Both the position numbers and the translations under genes were made by a program. A stretch of 64,000 bases of DNA, taken from CAYGZC01 sp964354225. GTDB taxonomy: Bacteria; Bacteroidota; Ignavibacteria; UBA10030; SZUA-254. The stretch lies in NCBI GenBank assembly GCA_964354225.1, contig CAYGZC010000329.1, positions 39,051 to 103,050 on the forward strand, given 5' to 3'. How positions within the stretch are numbered: the stretch's first letter is position 1; each line of letters opens with the position of its first letter. Below the pieces are notes generated by a model. The model did no database searches and was not told the DNA's origin. It was given only the letters and a program-made list of their open reading frames with translations. Positions 44,654 to 53,322 of this stretch are shown piece after piece.

Positions 44654-45964
44654 ATGCATTACAATAAAATCTATTGCGGAAATGCCAGTGATATTTTATC
44701 TGAAAAGATACCAGAGAAATCGGTATCTATGATAGTAACCTCACCGCCGTATTGGAATCAACGAAACTATGGTTCCGAAAACGTAATGTGGGATGGTAAT
44801 CCAAAATGCGCTCATGTAAAGGAATACTATCGTATGGTGGGAAATAAAGGTGGACAAAATAGTCCAAAGCAGGGTATTAAAGGAGTTATTAATTTTCAGG
44901 AAACTGAAGATTCAGAAGTATTAGTATGTAAATGTGGAGCTATCTGGTGTCAACTTGGACAAGAACCAACGCCAGAACTTTATATATCCCATCTTTGTGA
45001 TATCTTTGATAAATCCAAAAATATACTTGCCGATTGGGGAAGTCTCTGGGTGAACATCGGAGACAAACGTGCCGGTTCTGGTGGAGCTGGTAATCAATAT
45101 GAACGGCTTAAGAAAGAAGGTATGCTTAAGTATGGTGCTATAAAAACATCTAATATACGAAATACATCGTTAGTAGGTATACCTGCAAGATTCTCCATAG
45201 AGATGATTAATAGAGGTTGGTGTTTAAAGAATACAATCATCTGGGAAAAACCGGATGCTATGCCAACCAGTGTAGATACCCGATTCTCGGATAACTATGA
45301 ATATATCTTCTTCTTTGTGAAGGATGAAACACAGGCTTATTTTAAACAGCAAGTTGAGCCCTGCTCCTATCAACAGGAACTGAAAGCGGTACGAAAGTTT
45401 GGTGGAGATAAATATGCTGGATTGGTGGAGAATGAAACCTACAGTGGTAATGAATATGTGCCAACTTCAAAGGATGGACAGTATGTACGGAATAAACGGT
45501 CGGTATGGCGTTTTTGTACTTCGAAGCTGAAGGAAAGACATTTCGCTCCATACCCAGAAGAATTGGTACAACAAACATTAGACCCATGCTGTCCTGACAG
45601 AGTTTGTAGAATATGCGGACAGCCAGTACGGTATAAAAGGAAACATGATGTGGTGTATACCAGAGATCCACAGAATACAAAATATGATGAGGATTCGGAA
45701 ATTGCCTGTGACCCACGACATGCCGTAGCAATAGATTATGGTGAAGAAGAAATTCCATGCGGTTGCCAACATCCACAATATGAACCAGGTTTGATATTAG
45801 ATCCTTTCTTTGGTTCTGGAACTACCGGACTGGTGGCTCTGAAGAATAACAGAAGGTTTATTGGGATTGATATTAAACAGGAATATATTGATTTAGCCGA
45901 TAAAAGATTAAGGACGGTGTTTCCGTATTATGATGAGGACGAAGATGACATCAGAGAAGTATAA
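44654..45964 (+). CDS. DNA (N4-cytosine-type) methyltransferase
   Basis: YCGNASDIL and TSPPYWNQRNYG (motif IV S-P-P-Y, residues ~29-33) open the protein, and LDPFFGSGTTGLVALKNNRRFIGIDI (motif I) closes it. This permuted beta-type order is characteristic of N4-cytosine (sometimes N6-adenine) methylases. A Cys-rich insert (CRICGQPV, and CACG-like pairs) may bind zinc. Third of three methylases flanking PolB. ATG 44654 is preferred over GTG 44648. Ends DDIREV, echoing the upstream DDMREM tails. Confidence 0.85.
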   Translation: MHYNKIYCGNASDILSEKIPEKSVSMIVTSPPYWNQRNYGSENVMWDGNPKCAHVKEYYRMVGNKGGQNSPKQGIKGVINFQETEDSEVLVCKCGAIWCQLGQEPTPELYISHLCDIFDKSKNILADWGSLWVNIGDKRAGSGGAGNQYERLKKEGMLKYGAIKTSNIRNTSLVGIPARFSIEMINRGWCLKNTIIWEKPDAMPTSVDTRFSDNYEYIFFFVKDETQAYFKQQVEPCSYQQELKAVRKFGGDKYAGLVENETYSGNEYVPTSKDGQYVRNKRSVWRFCTSKLKERHFAPYPEELVQQTLDPCCPDRVCRICGQPVRYKRKHDVVYTRDPQNTKYDEDSEIACDPRHAVAIDYGEEEIPCGCQHPQYEPGLILDPFFGSGTTGLVALKNNRRFIGIDIKQEYIDLADKRLRTVFPYYDEDEDDIREV

Positions 45965-46520
45965 TATAAAGTCCATTGACTTTTATCAAACAGGTGATTG
46001 TAATGTGTTTACCGATAATATATATTTTTGTGGCTGTGATCTTAGATGTGGTTATTGCTATAATAAAGAACTATGGACTGAGAATGGAACGGATTATACC
46101 CTCAAAGAACTCTTTATTGAATTGGACAAATCGGACAATACCTTTATGGCCTTTATGGGCGGGGAACCATTACGATGGAACCTAAAACCTATAATAGAAA
46201 CTCTTCATAAAAAAGGAAAAAGGGTTGTTCTTTTTACGGCTCATCCCAATCCTTGGTTTCAAGTAACAGCAGATTTCTATCATATAGATATAAAGTTATT
46301 TTCGGATTATATCTATACCGTTCCCTTACCTCATATTGCCGTAACCTACGGATTAGTTTCTACAGGAAAGTATATGGAAGAAATACCAGAAAAGTTCAAG
46401 GATTTAAAGCATTATGATATATACATTAAATATGGTAAGACCCTGTTTGATGAACCAAAGATATTGAAAGATTTCGGAGCAAACAATATACATCTTAACG
46501 AAAAGATTAAATTAATATAG
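45945..46520 (+). CDS. nrdG: Anaerobic ribonucleotide reductase activating enzyme (NrdG-like)
   Basis: The radical-SAM motif C-DLR-C-GY-C (residues 31-38) sits in CGCDLRCGYCYN, followed by the GGEPL SAM-binding motif (~68). A length near 190 fits NrdG-type activases. It should generate the glycyl radical in the NrdD encoded at 57049. Start ATG 45945 with GAGGA upstream; earlier in-frame ATGs (45930, 45933) overlap the methylase further. Confidence 0.85.
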   Translation: MTSEKYNIKSIDFYQTGDCNVFTDNIYFCGCDLRCGYCYNKELWTENGTDYTLKELFIELDKSDNTFMAFMGGEPLRWNLKPIIETLHKKGKRVVLFTAHPNPWFQVTADFYHIDIKLFSDYIYTVPLPHIAVTYGLVSTGKYMEEIPEKFKDLKHYDIYIKYGKTLFDEPKILKDFGANNIHLNEKIKLI

Positions 46521-46541
46521 TTTCCCTTTTTATATTTTTTT

Positions 46542-47600
46542 ATGACTGAAGAAATTACTACAAATTATCTATATCTCGATTTTCCCTTTATATCGAAGAG
46601 CGGTATGCTTGCTTATATAAAATGCAGATATTATTTCTATCTTCTACATATTCAGAAAGAAGATATTCAACCTACAAGAATTATGACAGAAGGTACCAAT
46701 CTACATTATGTTTATTTTAAATTCTTTGAATTAATAAACTATGATACCCTTTGGGATATGGATTATCTTACCAATCATGATACACAATATAGTTTGGTGT
46801 ATAACTATTTCTATAGTATTCTTAATGAATTTATAGGAATAGAAAACATGATAGGTAATATTAGATTTAATGCCCGTTCATTCTGTAGATTTGAAGAAAA
46901 CCATTGGTTTGAAATTCGAATTAAATATCCCAACAGACGCGATACGGAAAGATACTTCAAACCTGGAATAAGAGAACGAGAGAAATTTGATTTTAATAGA
47001 GAACATATGATGTTCGGAACAATAGATCGGGTTTCCTTTGAAGAAGGAAAAACAATTATAATAGATTATAAAACCGGTAGAGTTCCTAAAGGTATTTTAG
47101 AGGAAAACAGAAAAGATAATTATAGCCATAAGATCGATTCCAATAGAACCAGAGAAGGAAATTTTTATGTAATTCTGTATCTCCTTCACACAGGATTTAA
47201 ATTGAAACGGGATGAAGAAGGTATTTGGAGCTTCTATCGTAACGATGTAAAGATCAATTGTTTGGAAACTGTGGATTTTATGTTCTTATATACAAACGGA
47301 GGTAACTCTTCTTATCCGCAGTATTTTGCCGCGAGGAAAAAACCAACGGTAAAATCGGTAAATAGTATTATGAATCTCTTGGATGAGATAAGAAATAATA
47401 AAGATTGGTCCAGAAGTGCCAATCTATATGTTTGTAAAGATTGTACTTTATATATGAAACATTGTAAGGATTATTGTAAAGATGTGATGCATTTTGAAAT
47501 ATCTGGAAACATACGCAGTGGCGAGGAATCCGAAGATGAAAGTTCATTCGAATCTTCAGGAAGCTCTGATGGAACTAAACCGGTGGAGCAAGTTAACTGA
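46542..47600 (+). CDS. RecB/Cas4-like PD-(D/E)xK nuclease
   Basis: MFGTIDRVSF (~165-172) followed by IIIDYKTGR (~181-189) is the catalytic core (D...DxK) of RecB-family nucleases. C-terminal cysteines CKDCTLYMKHCKDYC suggest a 4Fe-4S site as in Cas4/AddB-type enzymes. It probably resects DNA ends in replication or recombination. The last ~30 residues are Ser/Glu-rich. ATG follows T7, an isolated T-run start inside the replication operon. Confidence 0.75.
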   Translation: MTEEITTNYLYLDFPFISKSGMLAYIKCRYYFYLLHIQKEDIQPTRIMTEGTNLHYVYFKFFELINYDTLWDMDYLTNHDTQYSLVYNYFYSILNEFIGIENMIGNIRFNARSFCRFEENHWFEIRIKYPNRRDTERYFKPGIREREKFDFNREHMMFGTIDRVSFEEGKTIIIDYKTGRVPKGILEENRKDNYSHKIDSNRTREGNFYVILYLLHTGFKLKRDEEGIWSFYRNDVKINCLETVDFMFLYTNGGNSSYPQYFAARKKPTVKSVNSIMNLLDEIRNNKDWSRSANLYVCKDCTLYMKHCKDYCKDVMHFEISGNIRSGEESEDESSFESSGSSDGTKPVEQVN

Positions 47601-48552
47601 TGTTTCAATTTCAGTTTGGTGGTATAGTGAAATAGAGAAAAAGGAAGATGAATTTGGACATTTCATCAGAATGGGCGTTAAGTATAGTTCTGCCATCATT
47701 GACAAACTTTTTTTCGATATTGACTGTCTTGATAAAGATGGTACTTATTTGGATAAGAACTACAAGGGTGCTATGCAACTTTGGAGATGGTCGGTACGGA
47801 ATAACTACCGCCGAGAAATAGTTTTTACATCGGGAGGTTATCAAATAACTATAAGCTGTAAGATAAATACAGAGTCATTTTCTGATACTGTAAAATATGT
47901 TGCTAAAATTACAGGTGCAACAATAGATCCTGTTATCTCCACGAGAATGATGCGTAGACTTCCCGGTTCCTATAATTTTGGACGTGATGGAAAATCCGAA
48001 CGACATTCTTTCTGTATTTCTTTGAAACAGGAAGAAGTAGAATTGCCCTTTTCCGAACATATCAATCTTTCCTTAAAACAGAGGATCGATAGAAATATTT
48101 ATGGTAATGGTTATTTTGTACCACCAAAATTTGAGTTGAAAACCAAGGAAAGAGAATTAGACAAACGAAGTGATTTTACAATAGATAGTGATGCCGATAC
48201 CGTATTGGAAAGATACGGTTATACTTATGAGGATATATGTCCGAATATTAGAAATATAATAGAACAACCAAAGGTTAGACATATGGAAAGATTTATGATA
48301 ATTAAATATTTAAAGGACGTTGTCGGTATAAAGTATGGAGATCTATTAGTATTGCTACCTAAAATTCTCACCGCTTCTCATGGCAGTGGTAATGGTAATG
48401 ATGGAAATCATAGCATAACTGAAGGACAACCTAAATCCGTTTATTCTAATAATTACCATTTTTCTCCAAATACTATGATACAAGATGGATACTGTAAATC
48501 AGATTGTAAAGAATGTATAGAATTTTTTAAGACAGTGAAAAAGTATGAATGA
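47536..48552 (+). CDS. Archaeo-eukaryotic primase (PriS-like) with PriL-like Fe-S tail
   Basis: FFDIDCLD (DID, residues 61-63) and FTSGGYQI (SGG, 99-101) match PriS catalytic motifs, and RRLPGSYNFGR (~140-150) supplies a basic motif. The C-terminal part has PNIRNIIEQP...HMERFMIIKYL with a Cys at ~235 and YCKSDCKEC near the end, resembling the PriL Fe-S domain. So both primase functions are in one chain. ATG 47536 lies behind GAGGAAT; the frame is open back to 47494. Confidence 0.75.
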   Translation: MKVHSNLQEALMELNRWSKLTDVSISVWWYSEIEKKEDEFGHFIRMGVKYSSAIIDKLFFDIDCLDKDGTYLDKNYKGAMQLWRWSVRNNYRREIVFTSGGYQITISCKINTESFSDTVKYVAKITGATIDPVISTRMMRRLPGSYNFGRDGKSERHSFCISLKQEEVELPFSEHINLSLKQRIDRNIYGNGYFVPPKFELKTKERELDKRSDFTIDSDADTVLERYGYTYEDICPNIRNIIEQPKVRHMERFMIIKYLKDVVGIKYGDLLVLLPKILTASHGSGNGNDGNHSITEGQPKSVYSNNYHFSPNTMIQDGYCKSDCKECIEFFKTVKKYE

Positions 48553-48724
48553 CTTATACGAATATAACTGTATTGTTTGTGGAAGAACATTTAAAACCAG
48601 AAAAAAGGATATGCCGGTATGTACCGATCATTTTGCGTATTGGCTCGAATTAAAAAGGAGAAAGAAACGTCATGATAATAGTGGACGACAGAGAGACCGA
48701 GATTATCGGTTTTATGATAGCTAA
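48545..48724 (+). CDS. Small zinc-finger basic protein, 59 aa
   Basis: CIVCGRTF and CTDHF supply a Cx2C...Cx2H-type site, followed by a basic stretch (KRRKKRHDNSGRQRDRD). It overlaps the primase by 8 bases and the nuclease by 53 bases. AAAAAGGAG near 48655 in this ORF is the SD of the nuclease gene. Confidence 0.45.
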   Translation: MNDLYEYNCIVCGRTFKTRKKDMPVCTDHFAYWLELKRRKKRHDNSGRQRDRDYRFYDS

Positions 48725-49412
48725 TGGAGTTCCTCATACCATAAAACGATTGGATGAGGGAGATTTTACAAACGAAACCGAGGATTTTCTCCTCGAACGA
48801 AAAGCAGGCATGGATTATGCAAATTCTATCATTAACGGACATCTACAAGTTCAGCTCGCAAGAATGCGGGAACTACATCCAAGTACCCCTCTCTTTTTAC
48901 TATTTGAGGGAGACTTCGATTCGGTATGTGACGGACAGAATAATAGAGGACTTAAGATGTTACTCAGGACCTTTCCGTACAAATTAACCCATGTATGGGG
49001 AGTACATTTCATAAACACATGGGATATGGCTGGAACAGTAGATGAATTACAACTATTGGATCATTACGCGAAGGGAATACGCGATGTTCCCATTGCCTTT
49101 GAATCCGTTTATATGTCCAAGAACTTTGATGAACGGATACGGAATCTGATGACGGTACCACAATTAGGACAGAAACGAGCAGAAATGCTCCTTGATAATT
49201 TTTGTTCCATTGATATGATTATACATAATCTGGATAAAATAGCCGAACTAGATGGTATAGGAAAAAAGTTGGTATCGAATATTGCAGAAATGTATACATC
49301 TATAGATCCTGTTATAAAGAAGCGAAATCAGGAAAAACCGATTAATCGACAGGATGATCAGGCTCGCAAGAAGCATTATGCAATGATGTCAAAGAGGGCG
49401 AAAGGCAAGTGA
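48672..49412 (+). CDS. XPF/ERCC4-type structure-specific nuclease
   Basis: VDDRET (4-9), LDEGDF and LLERKAGMDYANSI (~40-53) form the ERCC4 nuclease motif (GDx(n)ERKx3D). The C-terminal ~70 residues form a helix-hairpin-helix pair (VPQLGQKRAEMLL, LDGIGKKLVSNI). This is the nuclease-plus-(HhH)2 layout of archaeal XPF/Hef, acting on flaps and forks. Length is 246. A basic tail follows. Confidence 0.88.
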   Translation: MIIVDDRETEIIGFMIANGVPHTIKRLDEGDFTNETEDFLLERKAGMDYANSIINGHLQVQLARMRELHPSTPLFLLFEGDFDSVCDGQNNRGLKMLLRTFPYKLTHVWGVHFINTWDMAGTVDELQLLDHYAKGIRDVPIAFESVYMSKNFDERIRNLMTVPQLGQKRAEMLLDNFCSIDMIIHNLDKIAELDGIGKKLVSNIAEMYTSIDPVIKKRNQEKPINRQDDQARKKHYAMMSKRAKGK

Positions 49413-49418
49413 ACGAAT

Positions 49419-51170
49419 TTGGAACTCAAAGAAATTTACGAGGTAATATCAAACGCTATTGGGAATTTTCTCAAATCCCGTCAATGGCATATGGTGTTAC
49501 GTACATTCACGGGTAGTGGAAAAACCACCTTGGCCTTGGAAACTGCCGATTTAAATGGAATTAGATTTATCTACGCCGCTCCAAGTCATGATATTATTAC
49601 CGAAAACATAGAAGATTCCACCCGCCATAAATTTACTTTTTTACATCTTAAAGGACGGGAAAAATGCTGTCTTCATCCCGAAATTCAGAAGATGGCGGCA
49701 GCTGGTATAGACATTGCTTTCTTCTGTAAGGAGTGTGGATATCGGGCTGAGATATGTGAGTATGAACGAAATATGAGAGAAATTTACCAACATCAACCTA
49801 ATATCGCCCTTACTCATGCTCATATCACCAGTTGGTTACCTCAATTTTTAAACACGGATATTGGAGATAATAAAATGAGAGATCTCTATGATGTGCTTAT
49901 TATTGATGAGAATCCCATCAAATGTTTTCTCAATGAAATGCAGATAACGGTAGCCGAACTTTCCTACCTTCGGGATTGCTGCAATCAAATACATTTTAAT
50001 GTTGATATTATAAATGTCTTAAATCTTATGTTGGCTTCACCAATAGATTATACCGAGTTAAGACATTCCAGTTTTCCGAATAATAAGAGAATAAAACTCT
50101 TACAGGTATTCTCTAAACGACTGGGAGAATTATATCGTACCAGACAGATAACGGAAGTACCGAAAAATGCTTTACCGTTTATATTTGAAATTATGGACAA
50201 TAGAAGTCAGATGGAAAATATGTTTTACTATCGCGATGGAAAAATTAACCTCGCCTATTTTAAACCCAATGCGTTAAATCTCGGTATTAAAATTCTGGCT
50301 CTCGATGGTACGGCTTCTATTCCGGTCTGGCAACAGATGCTCAATGGAGACCCGAATATTCTATCCATAGATTATCAATATAAAAATGTCTACCAACTGA
50401 ATGGAGCCCGCTATCCGATTATGTCATGGAAACGCGGTATTAAAGTAGCTGGACGATTGTGCGCTTTAATTGATCGAATATCTGCCAAGAAGAAACGGCA
50501 TGTTTTGGTGGTAGCCACAAAAGATGTTATTAAAAAGATTTCTAAGATAAGCAAGGCTAAGAATAAGGAGTATGCAGTTTACTATAATCTCCGATCCAAG
50601 AATTCCTACTGGAAGAAATGCGATACAATAATCCTTGCTTTAGAACCGAATCCTCCCCAAGAAAAAATCATTTCCTGTGTTGCTCTCTCGCAATGGCCAG
50701 AAACGGTATGGAGACTGATATTCCGTGAAGAAGAGATGCGACAGGCTATAGGGAGAATCCGACAGAATTTAAAGGAAACTCCAGACGGAGAACCAAGACA
50801 GGAAACCGAAGTCTATATTTTTCCTTCTACAGGTGTAATACGAGGAAAGCGATATAGTGATTTATTGCCAGAAGCACGGGTAATTTCGGTGGAGAATCTT
50901 TCCGATATGCTCGATAATGATGGATTCTATGACGAGGATAATGAAATGGAAATGCTTATTCTTCGAGAATGTCCTACCAATATGAAAGAGATACAGGAAA
51001 AATATAACCTCAATCATTATAAGGTACAGCGGTACTTTCTATATTTAGAACGAGAAGAATTTATAGTGAAAAATCATGGGACATATCAAATCACGGACAG
51101 AGGAATTAAAAGATTACCTCTCAGGGATCAGGCAGCCAAAGATAAACTTAATGGGGCATATGCGGAATAG
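49419..51170 (+). CDS. SF2-like helicase with Cys cluster
   Basis: Walker A is TGSGKTT (31-37), Walker B LIIDEN (DEN at ~163-165), and QAIGRIRQN is motif VI (~445). Cysteines at ~83, 84, 103, 106 and 113 between motifs I and II resemble the Fe-S insertion of XPD/DinG helicases or a primase-helicase zinc region. The C terminus holds a winged-helix-like segment (MKEIQEKYNLNHYKVQRYF). Likely a replication or repair helicase. TTG is the only plausible start. Confidence 0.65.
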   Translation: MELKEIYEVISNAIGNFLKSRQWHMVLRTFTGSGKTTLALETADLNGIRFIYAAPSHDIITENIEDSTRHKFTFLHLKGREKCCLHPEIQKMAAAGIDIAFFCKECGYRAEICEYERNMREIYQHQPNIALTHAHITSWLPQFLNTDIGDNKMRDLYDVLIIDENPIKCFLNEMQITVAELSYLRDCCNQIHFNVDIINVLNLMLASPIDYTELRHSSFPNNKRIKLLQVFSKRLGELYRTRQITEVPKNALPFIFEIMDNRSQMENMFYYRDGKINLAYFKPNALNLGIKILALDGTASIPVWQQMLNGDPNILSIDYQYKNVYQLNGARYPIMSWKRGIKVAGRLCALIDRISAKKKRHVLVVATKDVIKKISKISKAKNKEYAVYYNLRSKNSYWKKCDTIILALEPNPPQEKIISCVALSQWPETVWRLIFREEEMRQAIGRIRQNLKETPDGEPRQETEVYIFPSTGVIRGKRYSDLLPEARVISVENLSDMLDNDGFYDEDNEMEMLILRECPTNMKEIQEKYNLNHYKVQRYFLYLEREEFIVKNHGTYQITDRGIKRLPLRDQAAKDKLNGAYAE

Positions 51171-51399
51171 CAGCAAAGCTATAGCTGCGAGATTAGCAGA
51201 TTATTTCGATAGAGCAATTGAGAGTAATCATGTAAGACCTAATTTGGTGGGCGAGTATAGCTTTGGTATGCTTAAAACCAGTCTTTATATTCTATTAGAA
51301 ATGAATAGAATAACAGAAGGTATAAGACGGAATCTTCTTAAGTGTGGATATAAACTTAGGATATCTGGAAATGAAGTGGAAGTTACAAAGTATAGATAA
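51151..51399 (+). CDS. Hypothetical protein, 82 aa
   Basis: ATG at 51151 overlaps the helicase end by 20 bases (frame open to 51076). Helical N half (SKAIAARLADYFDRAIESN) and a short basic beta end. No family recognised. Last gene of the replication operon. Confidence 0.45.
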   Translation: MGHMRNSSKAIAARLADYFDRAIESNHVRPNLVGEYSFGMLKTSLYILLEMNRITEGIRRNLLKCGYKLRISGNEVEVTKYR

Positions 51400-51401
51400 C
51401 C

Positions 51402-51408
51402 TTATAAA
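51402..51408 (+). promoter_or_regulatory. TATA-like box before the glycosyltransferase operon
   Basis: TTATAAA lies 24-30 bases upstream of the ATG at 51432, in an AT-rich 32-base gap with no SD. This geometry suits an archaeal promoter giving a leaderless or near-leaderless transcript, and it coincides with a functional break between replication and glycosylation genes. Confidence 0.45.
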
Positions 51409-51431
51409 CTCTTACATATTTATTACGTCTA

Positions 51432-52610
51432 ATGACGCGAATTTTTACAGCTAATGTTCCACTTGAAAGTAATTTATCTTATGCGCAAACAATGCGTAGG
51501 GTAATACAACGAATACCACAGTATGAATGGATTTATGGTACTTATGGATATAACGGTCCTATAACAAAAATAAACAATTATGTTATAGCACCATTCAATC
51601 TTGGACCTAATGGATTGCCCGAATCTTTTGATCAGATACTTCAAAGAACCAGACCGGATATGATTTTTATACATGAAGATGTACAACGCTGTGAATGGTT
51701 TAAAGTACCGAGAAATATTCCGCTTGTCTATTGGCTACCGTGGGATAATGAAGATACCCGTTTTTTACGGGCTATAGATAATATTAAATCGGCGGATATT
51801 GTTATATCTGTGGCAAAATATGCGCAGAAGTTTTTGGAAGATAATAAAATTTCAAATATACAGATATATAATCCTGTTGATACGGATGTCTATAAACCCG
51901 ATCAAAAGGCGGGAGATGATTTTAAGGAACGAATTGGTATTCCAAAAGATCATAAAATTATAACATGGGTAGGAAGACCTGGTTGGCGCAAACGATTTTT
52001 TCATCTGGTTGATATTATAGAAGGAGTACGGAAGAAAATGGAGAATGTACATTTACTTTTATTTACCGATGTGAAAGATCCAACACTGGGATTTCTTCCA
52101 CAAGAACTTTTTTATGGACGCGGATTATTAAAAAATAAAGCAATTATTTGGCCAGAAGATTTGCACTATGATGTGGGTCTACCGGAGAATATTTTAAATG
52201 CGGTATATAATGCTACGGATGTTTATATAGCACCTCATGGAGGTGAAGGAATGGGATTACCGATTGTTGAAGCTATGTCGGCGTGTAAACCATTCGTTGC
52301 AACAGATTATACAACCACACAGGAATTTGCCAATTATCCAGAAAGAGGAAAAGATATGATAGGAACTAGAGGTATTGGTGTACGTCCGGGCATGTTTTTT
52401 GAGGATAAGGGTGTATATCGACCCTATGTTGATATACAGGAATTTATTAATCAAACCGTTATGCTTTTAAATAATCCCGAATTATGTGTTAGTATGGGTA
52501 AAGAAGGTAGACTTTTTGCCGCTAAAGAATGTGATTGTAATGTTATAGCTGCAAAACTACGTAAAGTTTTTGATGATACATGTATAATAAATACGATAGG
52601 TGTAAAATGA
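51432..52610 (+). CDS. Glycosyltransferase, GT4-like (GT-B fold)
   Basis: The 392-residue protein has an N-terminal acceptor domain, WVGRPGWRKRF at the linker (~178), and HGGEGMGLPIVEAMSACKPFVATDYTTT (~270-297). That last stretch is the E-x7-E nucleotide-sugar motif of GT4 enzymes. It probably transfers a sugar to viral DNA, virion or host envelope glycans. It is followed by a second GT-B and a GT-A type enzyme. Confidence 0.85.
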   Translation: MTRIFTANVPLESNLSYAQTMRRVIQRIPQYEWIYGTYGYNGPITKINNYVIAPFNLGPNGLPESFDQILQRTRPDMIFIHEDVQRCEWFKVPRNIPLVYWLPWDNEDTRFLRAIDNIKSADIVISVAKYAQKFLEDNKISNIQIYNPVDTDVYKPDQKAGDDFKERIGIPKDHKIITWVGRPGWRKRFFHLVDIIEGVRKKMENVHLLLFTDVKDPTLGFLPQELFYGRGLLKNKAIIWPEDLHYDVGLPENILNAVYNATDVYIAPHGGEGMGLPIVEAMSACKPFVATDYTTTQEFANYPERGKDMIGTRGIGVRPGMFFEDKGVYRPYVDIQEFINQTVMLLNNPELCVSMGKEGRLFAAKECDCNVIAAKLRKVFDDTCIINTIGVK

Positions 52611-52611
52611 T

Positions 52612-52971
52612 ATGAAGGCCTTTATTAAGGGACATGAGGGTACAGGTAGTTTTGTTATTAATAATGGAGATAGAGAAGTTTACCATTTCGGTAATATTTC
52701 TTCCAACCAAAGTGAGTGGATGTCTCTAATAAAGATATTTGAATATATATCAGGTAATTTGCAGGAAGAAGATGATATATTTGAAGTAGGAATGGATTCT
52801 ATGGTTCTCTTCAGACAACTTATGGGATATTATAGAATTAAGAGTAAAAATTTAAAACCGTTATATTTTATGTGGAATCGGTTAAAAAATGAAATGTACG
52901 ATAAGAAATTCTCCTATTTTTTTATCTCGGGGTTTTGTAACCCAGCGAGGTGTTATTTAGAAAATGCATGA
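52612..52971 (+). CDS. RNase HI-like protein lacking the first catalytic Asp
   Basis: SEWMSLIKIFEYI (E35), GMDSMVLFRQLMGYYRIKS (D62) and NLKPLYFMW match the RNase HI helix and the DS-xLV...Q-x-G-xY pattern. The usual first Asp (DGA...) is replaced by IKGHEGTG, so the protein may be inactive or use another ligand. Length is 119. It may be a remodelled RNase H used for binding. Overlaps the next gene by 8 bases. Confidence 0.55.
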   Translation: MKAFIKGHEGTGSFVINNGDREVYHFGNISSNQSEWMSLIKIFEYISGNLQEEDDIFEVGMDSMVLFRQLMGYYRIKSKNLKPLYFMWNRLKNEMYDKKFSYFFISGFCNPARCYLENA

Positions 52972-53146
52972 AAAAAATTTACCAGAATGTCCAGCTTGCG
53001 GTTGTAGTAAATTAATTGTTGCTGGTACAAATCTACAAGAATGCACAAATTGCCAAGTTATTATTGAAGCTACCTCTTGGTCCTTTAATAGTGTAACAGG
53101 CGAATATATAGGAAAATGGAAATGCCATTTGGAGGATAAAAAATAA
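52964..53146 (+). CDS. Zinc-ribbon protein, 60 aa
   Basis: CPACGCSKL and CTNCQV give two Cys pairs 18 residues apart, a classical zinc ribbon. ATG overlaps the upstream stop and its own stop overlaps the next ATG (TAATG). Confidence 0.55.
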   Translation: MHEKNLPECPACGCSKLIVAGTNLQECTNCQVIIEATSWSFNSVTGEYIGKWKCHLEDKK

Positions 53147-53322
53147 TGTCTTTAAAAATAACTTGTCCTTTTTGTGAACATGTAGATATGAAAAAGATAT
53201 TGCGATGTTCCAAATGCGGAAAAGGTTTTCAACCAATTTCTGAGGATATACTAAACCTTGACTATACCAACAGTACCTTAACTAATGTGTTTAAAATTAT
53301 TGATAAGGTGGAACACAAATGA
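53146..53322 (+). CDS. Zinc-ribbon protein, 58 aa
   Basis: CPFCEH and CSKCGK form a zinc ribbon (~7-24), followed by a helix. GGAGGAT lies 10 bases upstream of the ATG. Overlaps the next glycosyltransferase by 4 bases (ATGA). Two zinc ribbons in a row between glycosyltransferases have no obvious role. Confidence 0.55.
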   Translation: MSLKITCPFCEHVDMKKILRCSKCGKGFQPISEDILNLDYTNSTLTNVFKIIDKVEHK

